Part shown: positions 15,254-21,756 of the stretch, piece after piece
Layout: each line of letters begins with the position of its first letter
How positions within the stretch are numbered: the first letter of the stretch is position 1
NCBI GenBank assembly: GCA_964369995.1
Contig: CAYJHH010000038.1
Location: 1-21,756 of the forward strand
Origin: CAYJAD01 sp964369995
Lineage (GTDB): Bacteria > Desulfobacterota > Desulfovibrionia > Desulfovibrionales > Desulfovibrionaceae
Reading direction: 5' to 3'
Length of the DNA: 21,756 nt
The notes under the pieces: model-generated
The model's database searches: none
What the model was told of the DNA's origin: nothing
Seen by the model: only the letters and a program-made list of their open reading frames with translations
Position numbers and translations under genes: made by a program

Positions 15254-16998
15254 AGTTTTTTCTGTAAAAGCGCTTCTTGTTGCGGCCCTTCCCAAACGAT
15301 TCGGCCTTTTTCCATGGCAATAACGCGTTGCACCAATTGCAGCATGGGCGCTTTATGAGTAAAAATAAAGACTGTTTTATCCGCCAAATACGGTGCCAAG
15401 CGCTGAATAAGACGCTGCTCAGAAGCAGGGTCAAGTTGCGCTGTGGGTTCATCAAGAATAAGCGTGTGTGGATCCCCCAACAAGGCGCGAGCTAAGGCAA
15501 TGCTTTGCGCTTGACCGCCAGAAAGCCCCGTACCTTGCTCGCCTAGTGGCATATCTAAGCCCAGAGGATGCTCATTGGCAAAGTCCATAACGCCGGCTAA
15601 GGTGGCTGCTTTGAGCAAAGAGTCTTCATCGCAAGGGGTATCGTAAGGCCAAGCCAGGGTAATATTATGGCGCAAACTGCCGCGGAAGATGCGTATTTCT
15701 TGCGGAAGAAAGCCGACCTTGGTGCGGTAGGGGCGCATGGGGGCATGGCGTGTATCAATGGGGCCAAGGAGCACGCGTCCTTCTGTGGGTACATAAATGC
15801 CGGCCAAAAGACGTGCCAAGGTGGTTTTTCCGGAGCCTGAGGCCCCCACAATGCCAATCTTGGCACCTGGGAAAATTTGCATATTAATTTCATGCAAAGC
15901 CATGGTTTGAACTTGAGCGCCTGGGTAAGAAAAAGCCACTTTTTCAAAGGCAATACGTACAGGTAAGGACGTTTTGGGAAGTTCCACCGGCTCTTCAGAA
16001 AAAAAAGTTTTTTCTGCGTCCAATTCAGGATTTTCGCTGGGCAAATGCATGAGTGTATCTAATTGCTTAATGGAAAGCACGGTTTTATGGTAATTGGTTA
16101 AAATACCCACCAAGCCATTTAAAGGTGCGGCGCAGCGACCAAATAAAATAACACAAGCAATAAGACCGCCTGTGGTCATGAGACCTTCGGAAATGCGATA
16201 TACTCCAAGAATAACCACAAGCACACTTAAAATCATATTAAAAAGCACAATGCCGTAGGAAGAAACACTAGAATGCATACGCGCATGAATGGTAGCATCG
16301 GAGGCTATACCCACAGAATGTTCCCATTGACGCAGCAAAACATTTTCCATGCGTGTGGCGCGTATGGTTTCAAGGCTAGAGATGATTTCCGTTAAAAAAG
16401 ATTGTTTAATGGCATTGGTATGCATTTGCGATTTGGAATTTTCCGCAAAGGTTCTTTGTACAATGAGCGAAAAACCTACCAAAAGAGGTATGGCTATGAG
16501 GGGGATAAAGCCCACACTGCCGCCAAGATAAAAAATTAAGGCAATAAATAAAATGGTAAAAGGCAAGTCTGCAAGACTTAAGATGGTGCCTGAGCCCAAA
16601 AAGTCACGCACGTATTCCAGTTCACGCACTCTGGAAATAATGGCTCCCACTGAGCGCGTTTCGCTACTGGCATAAAGCGCATCAAGGCGCACACCCATGA
16701 GTTTTTTTAAGAAAAGGGTTTGCAATTTTACATCGGCATTGCGACCGGCCACATCCACAAAGCGCATGCGGGCTATGCGTAAAAAAAAGTCTAAGCCTGC
16801 GGCAAGGGCAACGCCAATGGCAAGTACCCATAAACTTTCAAAAGCATTGTTGGGTACGATGCGATCGTACACATTCATGACAAAAAGTGGCATGGAAAGG
16901 CTTAAGAAATTGATGACCACAGAAGCCACCAGTACATGACGATATAAGGGGGTATATCGTGTGATATACCCCCAAAACCATGAATAAGAAGTGCTCAT
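15250..16998 (-). CDS. Type I secretion ABC transporter (LssB/LapB-like) without C39-like domain
   Basis: The 582-residue fused permease-ATPase has a membrane domain over residues 1-300 and a nucleotide-binding domain over about 345-582. The latter has Walker A GASGSGKTT (385-393), signature LSGGQ (492-496), Walker B TLILDEP (512-518) and the switch histidine at 548. The membrane part begins almost at once with SWFWG and contains PLFVMNVYDRIVPN (37-50), which resembles LssB/LapB-type exporters of large adhesins. Those exporters usually carry an extra N-terminal C39 peptidase-like domain of roughly 130 residues; here it is absent, giving a PrtD-like length. No coding room remains upstream because the tolC-like gene ends 10 bases earlier. 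No clear ribosome site precedes the ATG, so translation may be coupled. It powers export of the divergently encoded adhesin, by inference. Confidence 0.93.
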   Translation of the reverse strand: MSTSYSWFWGYITRYTPLYRHVLVASVVINFLSLSMPLFVMNVYDRIVPNNAFESLWVLAIGVALAAGLDFFLRIARMRFVDVAGRNADVKLQTLFLKKLMGVRLDALYASSETRSVGAIISRVRELEYVRDFLGSGTILSLADLPFTILFIALIFYLGGSVGFIPLIAIPLLVGFSLIVQRTFAENSKSQMHTNAIKQSFLTEIISSLETIRATRMENVLLRQWEHSVGIASDATIHARMHSSVSSYGIVLFNMILSVLVVILGVYRISEGLMTTGGLIACVILFGRCAAPLNGLVGILTNYHKTVLSIKQLDTLMHLPSENPELDAEKTFFSEEPVELPKTSLPVRIAFEKVAFSYPGAQVQTMALHEINMQIFPGAKIGIVGASGSGKTTLARLLAGIYVPTEGRVLLGPIDTRHAPMRPYRTKVGFLPQEIRIFRGSLRHNITLAWPYDTPCDEDSLLKAATLAGVMDFANEHPLGLDMPLGEQGTGLSGGQAQSIALARALLGDPHTLILDEPTAQLDPASEQRLIQRLAPYLADKTVFIFTHKAPMLQLVQRVIAMEKGRIVWEGPQQEALLQKKL

Positions 16999-17008
16999 GG
17001 ATCGTTTA

Positions 17009-18460
17009 CTATTTTGTTAGCGTTGTGCCGGAAAGAGCTTCTTGCGTGTTTACCGTGGTGGGCTTGAAAGACCATGGGGTGAAGGTGTCAGATGCAGTAC
17101 CCTTGGTGGTGTCTATTTGTAAATCGGCACCGTGAATGTTGAGCTCTTCAAGCAAGTCACCGGTAAGAGCCAGCATACGGTATTGACCAAGCACAGCGTC
17201 CGTGGCGCTGACCACTTTTTCCGTGGCGCTAAAGAAGTATTCGCCTTCAGCATCTAAAACAGAAAGTAAATCCCTTTGGCCTAATTTGAATTGAGTATCA
17301 TAACTGGCCTTGGCAGCTTTAGAAGAACGTGCAGCTTCGCCATAGTACTTGCTTTGCTCAGCAGAGCTTTCTGTGGCTGCATGGGTAGCGAGAATTTCTT
17401 CATTAATGCTATCCATGGTTTGATGCAATACTTGGCGTAATTCACGCACACGAGCGTTTTTGGATTTTACATTGGCCACGTCGCGTCCGCCGCTGAACAC
17501 TTCCCATTGCACATTGAGCATGGCAGACCAAGTGAATTGGTGAGAGTCTTCGGCATAGCTTTGAGTGGTGTAGCTTGGGCCAGCATCCACACTAACGCGC
17601 GGGGCAAATTGAGAGCGGGCCACGTCCACATCAGCAGCAGCATTACGAATGGCGGCAAGATCAGCTTGAATGCGTTGGTTTTTATTTACACTCACATCAC
17701 GCGCTTCATTAACATTTGTAATAATGCGCTTTGGCAAGGTAACGGGAGCTAAGTTTTGCGGTGTAGGCTGCCCTGTAATGCGGGTATAGGTGGCAAGGGC
17801 GGTGCGATAGCCCTGCGTATGTAAGGCTAAAGAAGCTTTGGCACGAGCCAAACGACCCAGTACAAGCTTTACATCACCATCGCTGGAGAGGCCTTGTGCC
17901 ACACGAGTTCTAAGTAAATTAAGAATATGCTGATTTTCACGTACATTCACCTCAGCAAGGCGAACTAATTCTTTGCGGCGCAGTACATCCGCATGGGCGC
18001 TGATGGCAGAGTAAGCCAAGGAGTTGGCACTGTCCATGAGCTGCCAAGCGCGCAAATTCACTTCTTCTTGGCTTAAGCGTACATTGGCAGAGGTTTGACC
18101 ACCTTGCCATATGGTTTGGCTAATGTTCACGCCTGTGGTAAAAGCGCCCACAACGGTTTCACTTTCACTGGCAGCACGTGTGCTTACATTGTCACTTTGT
18201 TGTACGCCGCCGCCTGCCCAAATACCAATGGTGGGGTAATAACCCGCTTCAGCCATGCGTACATTATGTACAGATTGCTGACGTGCTTCTTGAGCAGCTT
18301 TAATATTAGGACTATAGGCAAAAGCAAAGTTTAAGGTATCTTGCACCGAAACACTGTGTGCTTGTGTTGCAGCATAGCTTTGGGGGAGGTGAATTCCTTC
18401 AGGGGCTAAGCCGAGACATGCAAGGCAGAGAATAATTTTTACCATGGATTTTTTATTCAT
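17009..18460 (-). CDS. TolC-family outer-membrane efflux/secretion channel
   Basis: The 483-residue protein starts with a signal peptide (MNKKSMVKIILCLACLGLAP, cleavage probably near residue 30 after QSYA). Two similar halves of long alpha-helices and short beta segments follow, as in TolC: SVQDTLNFAFAYSPNIKAAQ (38-57) opens the first repeat, and FKLGQRDLLSVLDAE marks the second. About 50 residues after the last family block form a polar, Thr-rich C-terminal tail. It is the outer-membrane duct of the type I exporter and the first gene of the minus-strand operon tolC-like, ABC, hlyD-like. Its promoter candidate lies 47 bases upstream. Confidence 0.93.
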   Translation of the reverse strand: MNKKSMVKIILCLACLGLAPEGIHLPQSYAATQAHSVSVQDTLNFAFAYSPNIKAAQEARQQSVHNVRMAEAGYYPTIGIWAGGGVQQSDNVSTRAASESETVVGAFTTGVNISQTIWQGGQTSANVRLSQEEVNLRAWQLMDSANSLAYSAISAHADVLRRKELVRLAEVNVRENQHILNLLRTRVAQGLSSDGDVKLVLGRLARAKASLALHTQGYRTALATYTRITGQPTPQNLAPVTLPKRIITNVNEARDVSVNKNQRIQADLAAIRNAAADVDVARSQFAPRVSVDAGPSYTTQSYAEDSHQFTWSAMLNVQWEVFSGGRDVANVKSKNARVRELRQVLHQTMDSINEEILATHAATESSAEQSKYYGEAARSSKAAKASYDTQFKLGQRDLLSVLDAEGEYFFSATEKVVSATDAVLGQYRMLALTGDLLEELNIHGADLQIDTTKGTASDTFTPWSFKPTTVNTQEALSGTTLTK

Positions 18461-18506
18461 AGTGCACCATTTTTTTTAGTGGATTAGCGAGTAGTTACAC
18501 ATATGT

Positions 18507-18535
18507 CTTTTAGGCGTAACAACTATATTTGTCAA
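18507..18535 (-). promoter_or_regulatory. Sigma-70-type promoter candidate for the tolC-like operon
   Basis: On the minus strand a perfect TTGACA (18535-18530) is followed after exactly 17 bases by TAAAAG (18512-18507), a 4-of-6 match to TATAAT. The predicted start of transcription is about 40 bases before the ATG at 18460. Confidence 0.5.
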
Positions 18536-18791
18536 GTATTGCTTTTTTTTTATTGTGTAAGGCTCGCCTTTTGTGCGTACTAATTCATACTAAAAAACTT
18601 GTGTATAAAATGCTGTTTTAATAAAATTAAATCTATTAGGGGGTTCAAAGATAAATAGGTAAAAAATGCAAAATGACCTTGACAAGAAAGCTGCAAATTG
18701 ATAGTGCTTGCTTACGTTATTTGACGTGTGGACATGTTTTTTGCATCGTTCCCTATATTCTTAGCAAGCGTTCCTTTTATCTTCGCTTGTG

Positions 18792-18827
18792 GGCATAAAA
18801 GTTTTGCTTTTACGCCTGAGGTTTTTT
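18792..18827 (+). terminator. Hairpin with T-run in the adhesin leader, possible attenuator
   Basis: ggcataaaag (18792-18801) pairs with cttttacgcc (18807-18816) with one A-C mismatch around a 5-base loop; tgagg and a run of six T follow. If transcription starts at a promoter further upstream (for example near 18679), this would be a terminator-like structure inside the adhesin leader about 165 bases before the start codon. If the promoter at 18924 is used, it has no role in that transcript. Confidence 0.35.
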
Positions 18828-18923
18828 CCTCGTCACCTGGCTCATCATGACTCATCATGGCTTGGTGCCTTTTTATCCCCCCATCATCACGCATGTTATA
18901 TGCGTTTTTCGTTTTGTTACGTA

Positions 18924-18952
18924 TTGTGACATACATTGTTGCGTGCTGTATT
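18924..18952 (+). promoter_or_regulatory. Weak extended -10 promoter candidate for the adhesin
   Basis: TTGTGA (18924-18929), a 17-base spacer, and TGTATT (18947-18952) preceded by TGC give 4-of-6 matches to both boxes plus an extended -10. It lies about 40 bases before the adhesin ATG. Confidence 0.28.
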
Positions 18953-18991
18953 TTACGATGTTAACCCTAAAGAAGATAAAAGGATTTACTC

Positions 18992-21756
18992 ATGGCTGAC
19001 TTCATACTCAAAAGACCTGCTGCTGGCGTTACCGAAACTCTTACCCCAGAAGCTGATAATCGCATAGTTTTTGAATTTGCTCCCGGTGAAGCGCTTTTAG
19101 AACGTGACAACGCAAATTTGGTAATGACCTTTGAGGACGATGGCTCAAGCATTGTTTTAGCAGGTTTTTATGACACCTTTAATGGTGAAAACATGCCTGA
19201 ATTCCTCATTGATAATGAAGTTGTCTCTGGCGAAGCCTTTTTTGGACTCCTTGGTGAAGACCTTATGCCTGCTGCTGGTCCCGCTGGCACCCCACAAGGC
19301 AGCGGAAGTGGTGTTGGCTTTGAGAGCGCTTCTCTACAAGCAGGTCTTGGGGAATCCTTAGAAGGAATAAGCATTATACCTACTTCGGATGATTCTACCC
19401 TTGACCCCACTGCAGAGCTTTTTAGCGATGGTGCTCTTCCTACTGATGGTGATGATACCGGTGCAGGCGCGGGTGCAGGTTCTGGTACAGGCTCTGGTAC
19501 GGGTGATCCCAATACTGCTCCCAACACGGCTCCCACATTGGAAGGCTTTACAGTTAATAGCACTTTGACAGGCGGCATTATGGAAGCCGGTGTGGGACTC
19601 AATGCAGATGGTAGCTCCTCTGTTAATCCCAATGATGTTTTTGCAGGTCAAACTTCTCATACTGGTACGCTTGTGGCCAGTGATGAAGATGCTGCCACAG
19701 TGGCATTTTCTGTAACTGATGGTGCTGGCACCTATGGTACCTTCACATTGGCTAGCGATGGCACCTACACTTATACTTTATATCCCGAAGGGCATCCCAA
19801 TTATGCCAATGTAAATGGTCTTGGTGCTGGCGATGCTGTCGAAGACTCTTTCACAGTGACCCTTACCGATGCACAAGGCCTTAGTACTTCCTATGATATT
19901 GCCATTGGCATTACCGGTACCAATGATAGACCCTCCTTGTCCTTTAAGGGCGGCGCCAATGTGACCGACATCGACAACGTTACCGTACAAAACGTATTCA
20001 CCACCGATGAAGAAACAGCCACCTCTTGGCAAATGAATGCCAGTGATGTGGACGGCGATGCCATTCAATTCTTTGTGGCTGAAGGCACCATTACCCATTT
20101 TGCCAAGGGCGAAGTGCCTGCGGGCTTAGGTACAAGCGTTGGCGGTAAATATGGCTCCTTGAGCATTGATGCCAACGGTGAAGTAACCTACACTCCTGAT
20201 GACAGAGCCAATGCTCTTGCCGGTGGCGTTTCTGAAAATGAAATGTTCACCATTTATGTGCAAGATAGTCATGGCGCCTGGACAGCTAAAAACGTGGCTG
20301 TCACCGTGAACGGCACCAATGATGCCCCCACCATTGAAATTGTGGATCGTAAAAACGAAGATTACGTCCTCAAAGAAGAAGGTGTAAAAAATAAAGATGA
20401 TAATCCCAATACCGACAAAGCCGGTGATGATACCGCCAAAGGCCGTCTTGAATTGGGCGATGTGGACGGCGATGCTGTACACTTGGTGACAGGTGCCGGC
20501 GGCACTGACATTGCAAATGGTACTTCTTACTTTGTGGTGGCCGATGGTAATGGCGGCTATGTCATGAAAGAAAGCCTTAACGCCGGCGAAGAGTATGTGG
20601 GTACCATGACTTTCAACTCTTACAAGGGCGCCAGCAATCAGTATAACTTTAAGTTTGAACTTAATAATGATAGCGCCTTCATCAACTCTTTAGCCAAGGG
20701 TGATAAGGAAAATCTTAACATCACTGTGGGCGTGAGCGATGGAACTGCCACCACCACCACAGAGATTTCCTTAACCGTAAAGGGAACCAATGATAGACCT
20801 TCCCTTTCCTTTGAGGGCGGCGCCAATGTGACTATTGTCGATGGCGTTACCGTGCAAAAAGTATTTACTACCGACGAAGATACAGCCACCTCTTGGCAAA
20901 TGAACGCCAGCGATGTGGACGGCGATGCCATTCAATTCTTTGTGGCTGAAGGCACCATTACCAATTTTGCCAAGGGCGAAGTGCCTGAAGGCTTGAGCAA
21001 TACCCTTGAAGGTAAATACGGTTCCATTAGCATTGATGCTGACGGTAAAGTGACCTATACCCCCGATGACAGAGCCGACGCTCTTGCAAATGGCGTTTCT
21101 GCCAACGAAATGTTCACCATTTATGTGCAAGATAGCCATGGCGCCTGGACAGCTAAAAATGTGGCTGTCACCGTCAATGGCACCAATGATGCCCCCACCA
21201 TTGAAATTGTGGATCGTAAAAACGAAGATTACGTCCTCAAAGAAGAAGGTGTAAAAAATAAAAATGATAACCCCAATACCGACAAAGCCGGTGATGACGT
21301 AGCCAAGGGCCGTATCGAAGTAGGCGATGTGGATGGTGATGCTGTTCACTTGGTGACAGGTGCTGGCGGCGCAGCCATTGCAAGCGGTACTTCTTATTTT
21401 GTGGTGGCCGATGGTAATGGCGGGTATGTCATGAAGGCAAGCCTTGATGCCGGTGAAGACTATGTGGGTACCATGACTTTCAACCCTTACAAGGGTGATG
21501 CAAGTCAATATAACTTTAAGTTTGAGCTTAATAATGATAGCGCCTACATCAATGCTTTAGCTAAGGGTGATAAGGCAGAGCTTAACATCACCGTGGGCGT
21601 GAGCGATGGTACAGAAATAACGACCATGGAAATTCCTTTAACCGTCAAGGGTACCAACGACAGACCTTCCCTTTCCTTTGAGGGCGGCGCCACTGTGACG
21701 GATATTGACGGCGTAACCGTACAAAAAGTATTTACTACCGATGAAGATACCGCCAC
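18992..21756 (+). CDS. Giant LapA-like type I-secreted adhesin, N-terminal part (runs off window)
   Basis: The frame is open from the ATG at 18992 (aaagga 8 bases upstream) to the window edge, 921 codons with no stop, so only the N-terminal part is seen. There is no signal peptide, as expected for a type I substrate whose export signal is C-terminal. Residues 1 to about 100 form a beta-rich module with FEFAPGEALL and an acidic FLIDNEVVSGEAFFGLL block, ending in PAAG (93-96), the dialanine type cut by LapG-family proteases in LapA-like adhesins. A Gly/Thr/Ser-rich linker (about 155-185) follows, then a VCBS-like domain ending in GTND. After that, domains of 132 and 157 residues alternate, each ending in GTND and rich in DVDGDA calcium-binding-type motifs. 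They form an 867-bp repeat. The protein should sit on the cell surface and mediate adhesion or biofilm formation. The neighbouring tolC-ABC-hlyD operon is its likely exporter. Confidence 0.92.
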   Translation, partial: MADFILKRPAAGVTETLTPEADNRIVFEFAPGEALLERDNANLVMTFEDDGSSIVLAGFYDTFNGENMPEFLIDNEVVSGEAFFGLLGEDLMPAAGPAGTPQGSGSGVGFESASLQAGLGESLEGISIIPTSDDSTLDPTAELFSDGALPTDGDDTGAGAGAGSGTGSGTGDPNTAPNTAPTLEGFTVNSTLTGGIMEAGVGLNADGSSSVNPNDVFAGQTSHTGTLVASDEDAATVAFSVTDGAGTYGTFTLASDGTYTYTLYPEGHPNYANVNGLGAGDAVEDSFTVTLTDAQGLSTSYDIAIGITGTNDRPSLSFKGGANVTDIDNVTVQNVFTTDEETATSWQMNASDVDGDAIQFFVAEGTITHFAKGEVPAGLGTSVGGKYGSLSIDANGEVTYTPDDRANALAGGVSENEMFTIYVQDSHGAWTAKNVAVTVNGTNDAPTIEIVDRKNEDYVLKEEGVKNKDDNPNTDKAGDDTAKGRLELGDVDGDAVHLVTGAGGTDIANGTSYFVVADGNGGYVMKESLNAGEEYVGTMTFNSYKGASNQYNFKFELNNDSAFINSLAKGDKENLNITVGVSDGTATTTTEISLTVKGTNDRPSLSFEGGANVTIVDGVTVQKVFTTDEDTATSWQMNASDVDGDAIQFFVAEGTITNFAKGEVPEGLSNTLEGKYGSISIDADGKVTYTPDDRADALANGVSANEMFTIYVQDSHGAWTAKNVAVTVNGTNDAPTIEIVDRKNEDYVLKEEGVKNKNDNPNTDKAGDDVAKGRIEVGDVDGDAVHLVTGAGGAAIASGTSYFVVADGNGGYVMKASLDAGEDYVGTMTFNPYKGDASQYNFKFELNNDSAYINALAKGDKAELNITVGVSDGTEITTMEIPLTVKGTNDRPSLSFEGGATVTDIDGVTVQKVFTTDEDTA
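19268..19279 (+). other. PAAG motif, candidate LapG-type cleavage site
   Basis: Codons 93-96 of the adhesin encode Pro-Ala-Ala-Gly at the end of the N-terminal module. In Pseudomonas LapA a TAAG motif around residue 108 is cut between the two alanines, and PAAG fits the accepted variation of that motif. Position and context agree, but the motif is short. Confidence 0.5.
19919..20785 (+). repeat. Adhesin tandem repeat, unit 1 (867 bp)
   Basis: The unit runs from one ACCAATGA (TND) boundary to the next equivalent one and encodes 289 residues: a 132-residue domain opening with RPSLSF (19919-20314) and a 157-residue domain opening with APTIEIVDRKNEDYVLK (20315-20785). By hand alignment it is about 86 percent identical in protein sequence to unit 2, without any insertion or deletion. 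Confidence 0.9.
20786..21652 (+). repeat. Adhesin tandem repeat, unit 2 (867 bp)
   Basis: This has the same length and the same internal boundary (20786-21181 and 21182-21652) as unit 1. A third unit starts at 21653 and is cut by the window edge after about 100 bases. Parts such as the start of the second domain, from APTIEI through the DYVLKEEGVKNK stretch, are nearly identical at the DNA level between units, which suggests recent duplication or gene conversion. Confidence 0.9.

Larger units (their letters stand above)
18461..18991. other. Divergent intergenic region between secretion operon and adhesin
   Basis: These 531 AT-rich bases have no supportable gene. They carry a promoter candidate for the tolC-like operon (18507-18535, minus), a TTGACA at 18679-18684 without a good -10 on the plus strand, a hairpin plus T-run (18792-18827), a 10-base direct repeat (18841-18850 and 18851-18860, one mismatch), and a weak promoter candidate close to the adhesin (18924-18952). 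The length suggests regulated expression of both transcripts. Confidence 0.6.

Noticed and set aside
15254..15295. TTG start extending the HlyD-like protein by 14 residues into the ABC gene
   Set aside because: The ATG overlapping the ABC stop as ATGA is the usual coupled arrangement; the extension has no ribosome site.
18729..18746. Sigma-54-like sequence tgg...ttgca upstream of the adhesin
   Set aside because: The distance between the GG and GC elements is 11 bases instead of the invariant 10, and the other consensus positions are poor.
18712..18936. Small minus-strand frame of 74 codons in the tolC-adhesin intergenic region
   Set aside because: It has no ribosome site and no recognisable sequence, and it overlaps regulatory-looking structures.
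20771..21508. A 245-codon open frame on the minus strand inside the adhesin repeats, with a similar one at 20126-20482
   Set aside because: They mirror the plus-strand repeat period, have no ribosome site, and arise from the codon bias of the adhesin, whose own frame is continuous and matches known domains.

Overview
The window looks like chromosomal DNA from a Gram-negative, probably anaerobic, moderately AT-leaning bacterium. An outer-membrane TolC-type protein, a type I secretion operon with a LapA-like giant adhesin, a biotin-dependent sodium-pump decarboxylase and a compact glycogen cluster built on GT3, GT4, GH57 and GDE enzymes fit a member of the Desulfovibrionales or a related Desulfobacterota lineage. 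That assignment is inference from gene content; there is no rRNA or other marker gene in the window.

Layout. Bases 1-439 hold no recognisable gene but several strong palindromes, including a near-identical duplicated hairpin. Bases 440-9805 are four minus-strand genes of alpha-glucan (glycogen) metabolism. In transcription order they are a glycogen debranching enzyme, a GT4 glycosyltransferase, a GH57 alpha-glucan hydrolase or transferase, and a 1419-residue protein joining a GT3 glycogen synthase to a GT35 phosphorylase. A 16-bp perfect inverted repeat separates the last gene from the other three. Bases 9806-10284 are a divergent regulatory region with a paired TTGTATACAA-type operator next to a perfect TATAAT box.

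Bases 10285-13524 (plus strand) carry a divergent Nramp-family transporter with its own terminator. It is followed by OadG-like, biotin-carrier and OadB-like subunits of a sodium-translocating decarboxylase; the carboxyltransferase (alpha) subunit is not in the window. A bidirectional terminator at 13556-13598 separates this from the next block.

Bases 13649-18460 (minus strand) are a type I secretion operon: TolC-like outer-membrane channel, then ABC transporter, then HlyD-like adaptor. Divergently, from 18992 to the window edge, runs the start of a very large adhesin. Its N-terminus resembles a LapA retention module with a PAAG dipeptide-cleavage-type motif. The module is followed by a Gly/Thr-rich linker, a VCBS-like domain and an exactly periodic 867-bp tandem repeat of two Ig/cadherin-like domains. 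The adhesin is almost certainly the substrate of the adjacent exporter.

No CRISPR array, tRNA, rRNA, transposase or phage gene was seen. The observations most worth a second look are the synthase-phosphorylase fusion, the Nramp protein that lacks the metal-binding motif beside an alpha-less decarboxylase, the exporter lacking the expected N-terminal C39-like domain, the PAAG-bearing adhesin with its repeats, and the palindromic elements in the intergenic regions.
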